Shown here: positions 36,085 to 44,976 of the stretch, in pieces
Position numbering within the stretch: the first letter of the stretch is position 1
Layout of the letters: the number at the start of each line of letters is the position of its first letter
Origin: JBQSUQ01 sp052384575
GTDB taxonomy: Bacteria > Pseudomonadota > Gammaproteobacteria > Enterobacterales > Pasteurellaceae
Length of the DNA stretch: 64,000 bases
Assembly: GCA_052384575.1 (NCBI GenBank)
Contig: JBQSUQ010000001.1
Strand: one strand, 5' to 3'
Program-made: the position numbers and the translations under genes
The notes under the pieces: model-generated
What the model was told of the DNA's origin: nothing
What the model saw: the letters and a program-made list of their open reading frames with translations, nothing else
Databases searched by the model: none

Positions 36085-37050
36085 ATGATTGATTTTCGTC
36101 CTTTTTACCAACAAATAGCCACTTCGCCATTATCTTCTTGGCTAGAAACTTTGCCTTTGCAACTCAAACAATGGGAAAAACAAACCCATGGTGATTATGC
36201 AAAATGGGCAAAAATCGTTGATTTTCTACCGCAGTTATCCGCCGACCAAATTGACTTAAAAAGTGCGGTGAAATCGGAGCAAGTTTTACCTTTATCTGAT
36301 GGTGAAAAGCAACGCTTAGTTTATCATCTTAAACAACTCATGCCTTGGCGAAAAGGCCCTTATCATTTGTTCGGTGTGCATATTGATACTGAATGGCGTT
36401 CCGATTTTAAATGGGATCGAGTCCTCCCACACTTATCACCTCTTAAAGATCGCCTGATTTTAGATGTAGGCTGCGGCAGTGGATATCATATGTGGCGCAT
36501 GGTGGGCGAAGGTGCCAAAATGGTGGTTGGCATTGATCCAACAGAATTATTCCTTTGTCAATTTGAAGCCGTGCGCAAATTACTGAATAACGATCGCCGC
36601 GCGAACTTAATTCCTCTTGGCATTGAGGAAATGCAGCCTTTAGGTGTCTTTGACACCGTTTTTTCCATGGGTGTGCTTTATCATCGCAAATCGCCATTAG
36701 ATCATTTAACTCAACTCAAAAATCAACTTCGTAAAGGCGGAGAATTAGTGTTAGAAACGCTGGTGATTGATGGCGATATAAATACTGTTTTAGTGCCAAT
36801 AGATCGCTACGCTAAAATGAAAAATGTTTACTTCATTCCTTCTGTGCCTTGCTTAATTAATTGGCTTGAAAAGTCAGGTTTCCAAAATGTACGTTGCGTT
36901 GATGAAGCTATTACGACTTTGGAAGAACAACGTAAAACCGATTGGTTAGAAAATGAAAGCTTGGTGGATTTTTTAGATCCACAAGATCATAGTAAAACCA
37001 TTGAAGGTTATCCAGCTCCCAAAAGAGCGGTTATTATTGCCAATAAATAG
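36085..37050 (+). CDS. cmoB: CmoB: tRNA U34 carboxymethyltransferase
   Basis: This 321-aa enzyme uses carboxy-SAM (made by CmoA) to carboxymethylate 5-hydroxyuridine at wobble position 34, giving cmo5U. The SAM-fold motif is ILDVGCGSGYHMWRM (about 125-139), with VVGIDPTELFLCQFEA and FDTVFSMGVLYHR after it. cmoA is not adjacent. It is convergent with fabB. Confidence 0.95.
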   Translation: MIDFRPFYQQIATSPLSSWLETLPLQLKQWEKQTHGDYAKWAKIVDFLPQLSADQIDLKSAVKSEQVLPLSDGEKQRLVYHLKQLMPWRKGPYHLFGVHIDTEWRSDFKWDRVLPHLSPLKDRLILDVGCGSGYHMWRMVGEGAKMVVGIDPTELFLCQFEAVRKLLNNDRRANLIPLGIEEMQPLGVFDTVFSMGVLYHRKSPLDHLTQLKNQLRKGGELVLETLVIDGDINTVLVPIDRYAKMKNVYFIPSVPCLINWLEKSGFQNVRCVDEAITTLEEQRKTDWLENESLVDFLDPQDHSKTIEGYPAPKRAVIIANK

Positions 37051-37054
37051 ACAA

Positions 37055-37085
37055 CAAAAAATCCTCCAATTTGGAGGATTTTTTA
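37055..37085. terminator. Bidirectional terminator between cmoB and fabB
   Basis: AAAAAATCCTCCAA / TTGGAGGATTTTTT is a perfect dyad with A and T runs on both sides. Confidence 0.9.
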
Positions 37086-37105
37086 TCGCCTTAACTAAAT
37101 AAAGG

Positions 37106-38326
37106 TTATTTGCTATAACGTTTGAAAATAAGGGTTGCGTTAGTACCGCCGAAACCAAAGCTATTTGACATTACCGTTTGTAAACCTGCATTTTCTACGG
37201 TTTGTGTCACAATATTTAAATCTTGAGCTTGTTCATCAAGAGTTTCGATATTGATACTTGGTGCAATAAAGTCGTTATCTAACATTAATAATGTGTAAAT
37301 CGCTTCATGTGCACCCGCAGCACCTAATGAGTGACCTGTCATTGATTTAGTTGAAGAAATGGCTGGTTTTTGTTCGCCAAATACATTACGAATTGCACCT
37401 AATTCTTTCACATCACCAACTGGTGTTGAAGTACCATGTACGTTAATGTAATCAATTGGACTATCTACTGTTGCTAGCGCTTGCTTCATACAACGTTCCG
37501 CACCTTCACCACTTGGTGCTACCATATCATAACCGTCTGAAGTTGCACCATACCCAACAATTTCCGCGTAGATTTTAGCACCACGTGCAAGTGCATGTTC
37601 TAATTCTTCAACCACTACCACTGCACCGCCACCAGCGATAACGAAACCATCACGATTTGCATCATAAGCACGTGAAGCTTTTGTTGGTGTATCATTATAT
37701 TTAGAAGACACTGCACCCATTGCATCAAATTCAGTCGCACATTCCCAAGATAGTTCTTCTGCACCACCGGCAAAAACCACATCTTGTTTGCCTAATTGGA
37801 TTAATTCTAACGCGTGACCAATACAGTGAGCTGAAGTTGCACAAGCAGAGCTAATAGAATAGTTCACACCACGAATTTTATAAGGTGTTGCCAAACAAGC
37901 TGACACACTTGATGCCATGGTTTTAGTTACTGCGTAAGGACCAACACCTTTTACGCCACGTGGACCTCTTACGGCATCACATGCTACTAATTGGCTGTGA
38001 GCAGAACCAGTACCCGCACCAATAACTAAACCAGTGCGATCATTAGATACTTGATCTTCCGCTAAACCAGAATCTTCAATCGCTTCTTTCATAGCTAAAT
38101 AGGCATAGGCTGCCGCATCGCCCATAAAACGATACACTTTACGATCGATAAGTTCTGCTGGATTTAATTTAATCGTACCGGCAATTTGGCTACGCATACC
38201 CATTTCCGCAAACTCAGGCACAAACTCAATACCTGATTTTCCTGCTTTTAATGAAGCAAGTACTTCTTCTTTATTGTTACCGATACTCGAAATAACGCCA
38301 AATCCAGTGATTACCGCTCTTTTCAT
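37106..38326 (-). CDS. fabB: FabB: beta-ketoacyl-ACP synthase I
   Basis: This 406-aa condensing enzyme elongates acyl-ACP with malonyl-ACP and is needed for unsaturated fatty acids. The nucleophile is C162 in ISSACATSAHC; the catalytic histidines are in NVHGTSTPVGD and KSMTGHSLGAAG. The length equals the E. coli enzyme. A -10 ATTATA (38438-38443, minus) lies upstream, with a weak FadR-like sequence just after it. Confidence 0.96.
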   Translation of the reverse strand: MKRAVITGFGVISSIGNNKEEVLASLKAGKSGIEFVPEFAEMGMRSQIAGTIKLNPAELIDRKVYRFMGDAAAYAYLAMKEAIEDSGLAEDQVSNDRTGLVIGAGTGSAHSQLVACDAVRGPRGVKGVGPYAVTKTMASSVSACLATPYKIRGVNYSISSACATSAHCIGHALELIQLGKQDVVFAGGAEELSWECATEFDAMGAVSSKYNDTPTKASRAYDANRDGFVIAGGGAVVVVEELEHALARGAKIYAEIVGYGATSDGYDMVAPSGEGAERCMKQALATVDSPIDYINVHGTSTPVGDVKELGAIRNVFGEQKPAISSTKSMTGHSLGAAGAHEAIYTLLMLDNDFIAPSINIETLDEQAQDLNIVTQTVENAGLQTVMSNSFGFGGTNATLIFKRYSK

Positions 38327-38406
38327 ATTCTTTTTTCCTTACTCAATGAGAATGCTATTTTTGTTGGCTAAATTACTATGAAATAAAAATATTTCAAGCA
38401 AAAATT

Positions 38407-38423
38407 GATTTGTTCGACCAGTA
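38407..38423 (-). promoter_or_regulatory. Possible FadR site upstream of fabB
   Basis: The minus strand reads TACTGGTCGAACAAATC, matching one half (ACTGGTC) of the FadR consensus well and the other half poorly. E. coli fabB is a FadR target. It lies downstream of the predicted -10, unlike an activator site, so this is tentative. Confidence 0.25.
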
Positions 38424-38479
38424 TATAAATTTCAGCTATTATAGCAAATCACCACATTATAAAAAAGGAATAAAACATT

Positions 38480-40492
38480 ATGCTGCTTGTGCGTCCCGCG
38501 GAAATTCATTTTAATCAAGACAATACCCCTGTATCGACTTTTTTTGATGATGTGTATTTTTCCAATCAAGATGGTTTAGCAGAAAGTCGCTATGTGTTTC
38601 AAGAAGGCAACCAACTCTGGCAAAGATGGGTAGATTCAACACAAACTCATTTTACTATTGCAGAAACTGGCTTTGGTACAGGATTGAATTTTTTTGCTGT
38701 TACCTCCTTATTTCGTCAATTCCGTCAACAACATCCCGAGGCAAAATTAACGCGCTTATTTTTTATTTCTTTTGAAAAATACCCTATCCCATTACAACAA
38801 TTAAAACTTGCACATCAAGCTTATCCTCAATTCCAAGCACTTAGCCAACAATTGCAGCAACATTGGGTTGAGCCTATTGTGGGTTGTTACCGTTTTCATT
38901 TTGAAGAAACCAGTTTAGATCTTTGGTTCGGCGATATTCAACAAAATCTACCGCAGTTAGGCGACTATATGTTGAATAAAATCGACGCTTGGTTTTTAGA
39001 TGGCTTTGCACCAAGTAAAAATCCTGATATGTGGAATGAACAACTTTATCAACAAATGTTTGCTTATACTCGCCCACAAGGTACTTTTGCGACCTTCACT
39101 GCAGCAAGTGCGGTGCGAAAAGGCTTAGAATCCGCAGGATTTTGCGTGCATAAACGCAAAGGCTTTGGTAAAAAACGAGAATGTATTTGGGGCATAAAAC
39201 TCGATGAAAATGCACCGCAGTTTTCAGCACCTTGGTATTTGCCCCAATCAGTAAAAAACAATGAAATTGAAGATGTTGCAATTATCGGTGGTGGTATTGC
39301 CTCTTTATTTACCGCACTCTCTTTATTAAAACGTGGTGCCAAAGTCACCCTTTATTGTGAAGATGAACAACCTGCACTCAATGCTTCAGGTAATAAACAA
39401 GGTGCCTTTTATCCACAATTAAGTGATGACGATGAGCGAAACATTCGTTTTTATATTCATGCCTTTGAATACGGTATCCAACAATTACATTGGGCAATTT
39501 CACAACAGATTGAATTTGAACATGATTTTTGTGGCGTGGCATTGTGCGGATATGATGAAAAAAGCATGAAAAAATTAGACAAAATCGCGCAATATGGTTG
39601 GCATTCTAATTTATATCAACCACTTAATGCAGAACAATTAAGTGAAGCTGTCGGTTTACCCGTCAATTGTCATGGTGGCTTTATTTCTCGAGGTGGGTGG
39701 TTAGCTCCCCGCCAATTTGTACAAAATGCCTTTGCTTATTTACAACAATTAGGACTTGTCATCAAAACTCAACAAAAAATCACCGCACTTTTACAACAAC
39801 CATCAGTGTGGATATTGGAAAATGATCGCAATGAACAATTTACCCATCAAGTTCTCGTGTTAGCAAATGGTCATCAACTCACTGAGTTTGAACAAACCAA
39901 CGATTTACCACTCTATCCAGTGCGTGGGCAAGTCAGTCAAATTCCTACTTCTGAAAATTTATTGAAGTTAAAATCAGTGGTTTGTTACGACGGCTATTTA
40001 ACGCCCGTAGATCAAAGCAAAACAAGCCATTGTATTGGTGCAAGCCATATTCGCGATAATGCAAATCGTGATTTTAGCCTAATTGAACAGCAACAAAATC
40101 AACAAAAAATTCAGCAAAATTTAACCGCACTTTGGACCAATGATGTGGACACATCTGGTAATCAAGCTCGCATTGGCATTCGTTGTTCAGTTAGAGACCG
40201 TGTGCCAATGTTCGGTAATGTGCCTCATTTCAGCCAACAGCAAGAGCAATATCATAATCTATATAACTTGCGCCGCAGAAAACAAGATATTCCTGTTGCA
40301 GCTACTTATCCCAATCTTTATATGATTGCGGCTTTAGGTTCAAGAGGATTAACATCGGCACCTTTATTGGCAGAATCCCTTGTTTCACTTATTTATAACG
40401 AGCCATTGCCTTTAAGCCAAGATATTGTGCATAACCTCAGTCCAAATCGGAGCTGGCTGAGAAAATGGTTAAAAGGTTCGGTGGTAAAATAA
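38480..40492 (+). CDS. mnmC: MnmC: bifunctional tRNA mnm5s2U34 synthesis enzyme
   Basis: This 670-aa fusion has an N-terminal SAM methyltransferase (about 1-245; ETGFGTGLNFFAV and WFLDGFAPSKNPDMW) and a C-terminal FAD oxidoreductase (VAIIGGGIASLFTALSLLKRG at about 270). The oxidase half turns cmnm5U34 into nm5U34 and the transferase half completes mnm5U34 in the wobble position. The domain order and length match E. coli MnmC (668 aa). It diverges from fabB, the same neighbour as in E. coli. Confidence 0.96.
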   Translation: MLLVRPAEIHFNQDNTPVSTFFDDVYFSNQDGLAESRYVFQEGNQLWQRWVDSTQTHFTIAETGFGTGLNFFAVTSLFRQFRQQHPEAKLTRLFFISFEKYPIPLQQLKLAHQAYPQFQALSQQLQQHWVEPIVGCYRFHFEETSLDLWFGDIQQNLPQLGDYMLNKIDAWFLDGFAPSKNPDMWNEQLYQQMFAYTRPQGTFATFTAASAVRKGLESAGFCVHKRKGFGKKRECIWGIKLDENAPQFSAPWYLPQSVKNNEIEDVAIIGGGIASLFTALSLLKRGAKVTLYCEDEQPALNASGNKQGAFYPQLSDDDERNIRFYIHAFEYGIQQLHWAISQQIEFEHDFCGVALCGYDEKSMKKLDKIAQYGWHSNLYQPLNAEQLSEAVGLPVNCHGGFISRGGWLAPRQFVQNAFAYLQQLGLVIKTQQKITALLQQPSVWILENDRNEQFTHQVLVLANGHQLTEFEQTNDLPLYPVRGQVSQIPTSENLLKLKSVVCYDGYLTPVDQSKTSHCIGASHIRDNANRDFSLIEQQQNQQKIQQNLTALWTNDVDTSGNQARIGIRCSVRDRVPMFGNVPHFSQQQEQYHNLYNLRRRKQDIPVAATYPNLYMIAALGSRGLTSAPLLAESLVSLIYNEPLPLSQDIVHNLSPNRSWLRKWLKGSVVK

Positions 40493-40504
40493 ATATAAAA
40501 AAAT

Positions 40505-40528
40505 AAGGGCGAACTAAATTCGCCCTTT
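40505..40528. terminator. Terminator between mnmC and the PTS gene
   Basis: AAGGGCGAA / TTCGCCCTT forms a 9-bp stem with a 5-nt loop between convergent genes. Confidence 0.75.
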
Positions 40529-40543
40529 AATCTTACAAATCAA

Positions 40544-42007
40544 CTACTTAATTTGTTGTTTAATCATATCTGCAATTAATTCAGCTTCTGGTCCTAAAAT
40601 CACTTGTAAACCATTTTCAGCTAATTTCACATTACCTTTTGAACCCAATTCTTTTAATTTATCTTCATTAATTTTATTGCGATCAACCAGCTCTAAACGT
40701 AAACGTGTGATACAAGCGTCAATGGTTTTAAAATTATCTTTTCCGCCTAATGCATCAATAAAGCTTGCTGCACGTTGTTCACGAGAACGATTTTCATGTT
40801 TTTCTACAACAACTTCTGTTTCATCGTCTTCGTTACCTGGTGTTTTTAAGTTGAATGCTTTGATAACAGCGCGGAAAATCACGTAATAAAGTACAGCAAA
40901 AACAAGACCTTGTACTAACAACATATACCACTGTGTCGCTAATGGATTTTGTGATGAAAGCACCATATCCACCAAACCAGCACTAAAGCCAAAGCCTGCC
41001 ATCCATTGCATTGTTGCAGCAATAAATACAGATAAACCGGTCAATAGTGCATGGATCACATATAACACTGGCGCCACAAACATAAATGCAAATTCTAATG
41101 GCTCAGTTACACCAGTAAAGAATGATGCTAATGCTGCTGCGATCATTAATGAAGCCACTTGTGCTTTTTTACCTGGTTTTGCACTATGATAGATTGCTAA
41201 TGCTGCTGCTGGTAAACCAAACATCATCACAGGGAAGAAACCAGCTTGGTACATACCAGTTACCCCTAAAACTGCGGTGCCATTTGCAAGAGATTGTGCG
41301 CCACCTAAGAAATTAGGAATATCATTAATGCCTGCTACGTTAAACCAGAATACGGAGTTTAATGCATGGTGTAAACCAACTGGGATAAGTAAACGGTTTA
41401 AGAAACCATAGATACCCGCTCCTGTTGCACCTAAATCTGTAATAGATTTACCAAATCCAACTAAACCATTAAAAATAACAGGCCATAGATACATTAAAAT
41501 GAAAGAAACCACGATCATCACAATAGAAGTCACAATCGGCACTAAGCGTTTACCGCTAAAGAATGCTAAGGCTGGTGGTAATTCCACTTGATAGAAACGG
41601 TTATATAATTCCGCAGAAATCACACCCACTAAAATACCAATAAATTGGTTATTAATTTTGCCAAATGCTGCTGGTACTTGATCTGTCGGAATATTTTGTA
41701 ATTGAGCAACAGCACCAGGTGATAATAAGGTGGTTACAACTAAAAAGCCAACTAAACCAGATAATGCTGCAGAACCATGTTTATCTTTAGACATACCAAA
41801 AGCAACACCAACTGCAAATAAAATCGCCATATTATCAATAATGGCGGCGCCTGATTTAATCAAAAATGCGGCTAACTGACTTTCACCGCCCCAGCCATTA
41901 GGATCAATCCAATATCCAATACCCATTAAAATCGCTGCTGCTGGTAATGCTGCCACAGGAACCATTAATGCTTGTCCAATTCTTTGTAAATAACTTAGCA
42001 CACTCAT
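40544..42007 (-). CDS. PTS EIICB permease, glucose/GlcNAc family
   Basis: This 487-aa PTS component has an N-terminal EIIC with about 10 helices (sugar-binding loop IPVGLHHALN, and GVTEPLEFAFMFVAPVLYVIHALLTG) and a C-terminal EIIB whose phosphorylated cysteine is C432 in TIDACITRLRL. No EIIA domain is fused, so it must use a separate EIIA-Glc (Crr). The EIIC resembles NagE as much as PtsG (GFFPVMMFGLPAAALAIY, FNLKTPGNE linker), so GlcNAc, glucose or both are possible. It is a single gene with a strong GAGGAGTTCCT ribosome site, a CRP-like site and a LacI-type palindrome upstream. Confidence 0.9.
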   Translation of the reverse strand: MSVLSYLQRIGQALMVPVAALPAAAILMGIGYWIDPNGWGGESQLAAFLIKSGAAIIDNMAILFAVGVAFGMSKDKHGSAALSGLVGFLVVTTLLSPGAVAQLQNIPTDQVPAAFGKINNQFIGILVGVISAELYNRFYQVELPPALAFFSGKRLVPIVTSIVMIVVSFILMYLWPVIFNGLVGFGKSITDLGATGAGIYGFLNRLLIPVGLHHALNSVFWFNVAGINDIPNFLGGAQSLANGTAVLGVTGMYQAGFFPVMMFGLPAAALAIYHSAKPGKKAQVASLMIAAALASFFTGVTEPLEFAFMFVAPVLYVIHALLTGLSVFIAATMQWMAGFGFSAGLVDMVLSSQNPLATQWYMLLVQGLVFAVLYYVIFRAVIKAFNLKTPGNEDDETEVVVEKHENRSREQRAASFIDALGGKDNFKTIDACITRLRLELVDRNKINEDKLKELGSKGNVKLAENGLQVILGPEAELIADMIKQQIK

Positions 42008-42057
42008 AGGAACTCCTCGTTTTATCGATCTTTAATTTCAATATTGTTGAGAATTTT

Positions 42058-42069
42058 GTAAACGGTTAC
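42058..42069 (-). promoter_or_regulatory. LacI-family-type operator upstream of the PTS gene
   Basis: GTAAACGGTTAC is a near-perfect 12-bp palindrome with the central CG typical of LacI/GalR operators. It lies just downstream of the predicted start of transcription (near 42076), a repressing position. Wider flanks also pair: GTTGAG (42046-42051) with CTCAAC (42069-42074). Confidence 0.5.
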
Positions 42070-42082
42070 TCAACTGTTTTTT

Positions 42083-42143
42083 ACTATATGCCGATTATTT
42101 CTGAGTGCAAATTAAAACTATCAATTTCGTGATCTGCGTCACT
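42083..42143 (-). promoter_or_regulatory. CRP-activated promoter of the PTS gene
   Basis: CGTGATCTGCGTCACT (42128-42143) fits the CRP consensus TGTGA-N6-TCACA with one mismatch in each half, set in A/T-rich flanks. A -10 TATAGT lies at 42083-42088 on the minus strand. The site centre would be about 60 bp upstream of the start, the class I position (-61.5). Confidence 0.6.
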
Positions 42144-42190
42144 AAAAAAATCAACTAAATTTATAAAAAAGCTATTTTTTATAAGAAAAA

Positions 42191-42225
42191 TAAAGGTTAC
42201 TTATTCAAAATAAGTAACCTTTAAT
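42191..42225 (-). terminator. Terminator after the AbgA-like gene
   Basis: AAAGGTTACTTATT and AATAAGTAACCTTT form a 14-bp perfect stem with a short loop, in the gap below the AbgA-like stop codon. It separates this module from the PTS gene. Confidence 0.8.
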
Positions 42226-42258
42226 ATCATCAATAAAACTTAAGAAATGTAATAGATA

Positions 42259-43518
42259 TCAAGCAAGCAGGCGTTCTACAAGTTGAGTATAAATATTCAC
42301 ACCTGTCACTAATTGGCTTTCATCAAAATCAAATTCAGCTTCATGATGTCCAGCAGTACGATCAGCACCAATAATAAAGTAAATAGCCTTTCCACCTCTG
42401 TCTTGTACACGTCTGCCGAGAATTGTTGCATCCTCACTAGCATTAAATGCATAGTCTTTTGTGGAATCGGTTACATCTGGTTGAGCAATGGCGATTTCCT
42501 CAATTAATTTCACTAATTCAGGATCATTATTCATATCCACCGCTTCGCCCATAATCTCCGTTTCATAGCTTACATCAAAACCAATGGCGATACCTTTTGC
42601 AATTTGCATAACCTGATCAACCATATATTGATTAATCTCTTTATTTTCTCCCCGCACTTCTAGCTGAATTTCCGCTCTGGATGGGATCACGTTGCGTCCT
42701 TCACCCGCTTTCAATACACCCACATTAATGCGCGTCATTCCTTCGCCATGTCGAGCAATGCCATGAAGTTGCGTGACCGTATGCGCTGCTGCAAGTAACG
42801 CATTCCGCCCTGTATGAGGTGAAGCACCCGCATGAGCCGGCAAGCCTTTATAGCGGATATCAATTTTAGTGGTTGATAAGAAATTACGCGGATTGGCTAA
42901 CACCGTTCCTGTGCTTGCACAAAAGCTAATATGTGAGCTCGCAAAATAATTTGCGTCATCAATTACACCACTAGCAGCAATAGCAGCCGCACCTCGTACG
43001 CCCTCTTCTGCTGGTTGGAAAACAATTTTAACCTTACCATTAAATTTATCTTTATTTTGCGATAGCCAAAGAGCAGTACCTAATCCAATCGTAATATGCC
43101 CATCATGTCCGCAAGCATGCATAAAGCCATCATTTAAAGAAGCAAATCCTAACTGATTAGGCAGATGATTTTCGGCTTTGGTTTCTGTCACATTCACACA
43201 ATCAATGTCAAAACGTAGAGCAACTGTTTTGCCCGGTTTACCTGAATCAATAATAGCCACACAGCCCGTATAACCATTCATTCGATCCAACCATTTTTGA
43301 TTTGCGCCATAAGCAACTGCATTCGCAATTCCTTTTTCTACAACGGCTAAATTACGTCCTCGCACATATTCTGGATTAATAATTTGATCGCCTAATAAAA
43401 TTTCCGCTCCCATTTGCTCCAAATAGTCAGCAATACGAGTTGTTGTCCAAAATTCTGACCAACCGGTTTCAGGGAAACGATGAAATTCTCGACGCCATTG
43501 AATTAACTGTTCACTCAT
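42259..43518 (-). CDS. M20 amidohydrolase, AbgA-like
   Basis: This 419-aa M20-family metallohydrolase shows metal-binding motifs RFDIDCVNV, MHACGHDGHITIGLG, FQPAEEGVRGAAA and a C-terminal AGHHEAEFDFDE. The closest match I recognise is AbgA, one subunit of p-aminobenzoyl-glutamate hydrolase. Its usual partner AbgB and carrier AbgT are not here, so another N-acyl amino acid or dipeptide is equally likely. It is on the same strand as the downstream-numbered DcuC-type carrier and peptidase E genes, separated from the carrier by a composite repeat. Confidence 0.82.
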   Translation of the reverse strand: MSEQLIQWRREFHRFPETGWSEFWTTTRIADYLEQMGAEILLGDQIINPEYVRGRNLAVVEKGIANAVAYGANQKWLDRMNGYTGCVAIIDSGKPGKTVALRFDIDCVNVTETKAENHLPNQLGFASLNDGFMHACGHDGHITIGLGTALWLSQNKDKFNGKVKIVFQPAEEGVRGAAAIAASGVIDDANYFASSHISFCASTGTVLANPRNFLSTTKIDIRYKGLPAHAGASPHTGRNALLAAAHTVTQLHGIARHGEGMTRINVGVLKAGEGRNVIPSRAEIQLEVRGENKEINQYMVDQVMQIAKGIAIGFDVSYETEIMGEAVDMNNDPELVKLIEEIAIAQPDVTDSTKDYAFNASEDATILGRRVQDRGGKAIYFIIGADRTAGHHEAEFDFDESQLVTGVNIYTQLVERLLA

Positions 43519-43584
43519 AACAAATTCCTCTTTTGTCTTTACTTATTTCATAATAAAGAAACAAATAAGCACCGTAACATAAAC

Positions 43585-43640
43585 AAAGTGCGGTGCATTT
43601 ATACAAAGTTTTAAAACTTTATAAAAAATCACCGCACTTT
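43585..43640. repeat. Composite uptake-signal dyad with TTTTAAAA core (copy 2)
   Basis: AAAGTGCGGTG (43585-43595) and CACCGCACTTT (43630-43640) flank the perfect 16-bp palindrome AAAGTTTTAAAACTTT (43605-43620). The design matches 32830-32885. It lies between the carrier gene and the AbgA-like gene and could act as a partial terminator. Confidence 0.75.
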
Positions 43641-43672
43641 TAACTCTTAAAAAGGGATTTTAAAATCGCCCA

Positions 43673-44965
43673 TTACAACATAAATAATGCTAAGAATAGC
43701 GTTGCTAGTACCATACCTGGTGCGGTACGTTTTACCATTTCAACAGGGCTTACCATTGCTAAGCCAGCACATACGATGGTTACACCTGCAATTGGAGAAG
43801 CGGTACGACCAATTGCACCCGCAATTGCAGCCGCCATACCTAAATTAACGTGGGTATAGCCTAATTCAACTGCATGTGGTGTTACTGCTGTATTGAAAGC
43901 AATCGCTGCCGCATCGCCGGAACCTGTTACTAAGCCCATTAAGAATGGACCGATAGTCGCGCCCCAACGGACAAATTCAGTAGAATGTTTTAAGAATTCA
44001 ATAGCAGAATCAACCGCACCTGTTGATTTTAAACCTGCCACAAATACGCTTGCAGCCACGATAATACCTAATACGTTAGCATAAGCATTACCCATACCAT
44101 TGAAGAATTCGTTGGTAATTTTAGCTGGCGAAATACGTGTTACAAGAATAGCGTAGATAGAACCAATTAACATGGCTTGTGGTACGCCCATTTTTGTCCA
44201 CTCTAAACCAGATACTTTTTGTAATGAGGTGCCACCGATAACCAAAATCACTAATGGCACTAAAGGCGCTAAAGCATATAATGGATTCACTTTCGCAAAT
44301 TTAGTTTCTGAATTTTGATTCTCGTTTAAATAAGCTTGACGATGAACTTCACCATAATCTTTCAACACAATCGCTAAAATGGTTAGCACCACTGCACCAA
44401 TCGCACCAGCAATAATAGTATAAGGCGCGTGAGAAAGGTTAACTTCAGTGATGGTTAATTTTGACATTTCACTGATCATCGCAGAATGTGAAGAACCCGG
44501 GCTCATCATTGAACCAAAAGTCCCTGCCAGAATTGCTGCACCTGCAGTTGCTGGACGAACGCCCGCACTTTTCAATACAGGAATTAAAGTGGCGCCCACT
44601 GCTGCTGCACAACCTGCCGCAGATGGAATAGCAATATTAATGAAGAAAGTAATGATTGTCGCAATTGGAATTAAAAAGAATTTCAATCCACTCAATGGTT
44701 TAGTGAGTAAATGTACTAAATGCGTATCACATTCTGTATATTTCATTACATAGGCAAAACCCATACTTGAACAGATTGCCATAATTAAACCGCCAGAAGT
44801 CATTTGCTTAGCAAAAGCATCTAACGCCCCCATTGGATTTAAAGTGACTACCGCCATAATTAAACCAACACCAATTAAAACCGTTCGGGTTTCATACTTC
44901 TTAATCAATAAATAAATAGTCACAATAATACCTAGTATTGCGACTAAAGACTTAAGTTCAGCCAT
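43673..44965 (-). CDS. DcuC-family anaerobic C4-dicarboxylate-type carrier
   Basis: This 430-aa membrane protein has about 12 helices. Its pattern (INIAIPSAAGCAAAVGATLIPVLKSAGV, GTFGSMMSPGSSHSAMI, GLVTGSGDAAAIAFN) fits the DcuC/DcuD family of C4-dicarboxylate carriers. It starts 12 bp from the peptidase E stop, so the two are co-transcribed. In this setting it may carry acidic amino acid derivatives or export the products of hydrolysis, not simple succinate (inference). Confidence 0.85.
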   Translation of the reverse strand: MAELKSLVAILGIIVTIYLLIKKYETRTVLIGVGLIMAVVTLNPMGALDAFAKQMTSGGLIMAICSSMGFAYVMKYTECDTHLVHLLTKPLSGLKFFLIPIATIITFFINIAIPSAAGCAAAVGATLIPVLKSAGVRPATAGAAILAGTFGSMMSPGSSHSAMISEMSKLTITEVNLSHAPYTIIAGAIGAVVLTILAIVLKDYGEVHRQAYLNENQNSETKFAKVNPLYALAPLVPLVILVIGGTSLQKVSGLEWTKMGVPQAMLIGSIYAILVTRISPAKITNEFFNGMGNAYANVLGIIVAASVFVAGLKSTGAVDSAIEFLKHSTEFVRWGATIGPFLMGLVTGSGDAAAIAFNTAVTPHAVELGYTHVNLGMAAAIAGAIGRTASPIAGVTIVCAGLAMVSPVEMVKRTAPGMVLATLFLALFML

Positions 44966-44976
44966 ATTTATACTCC

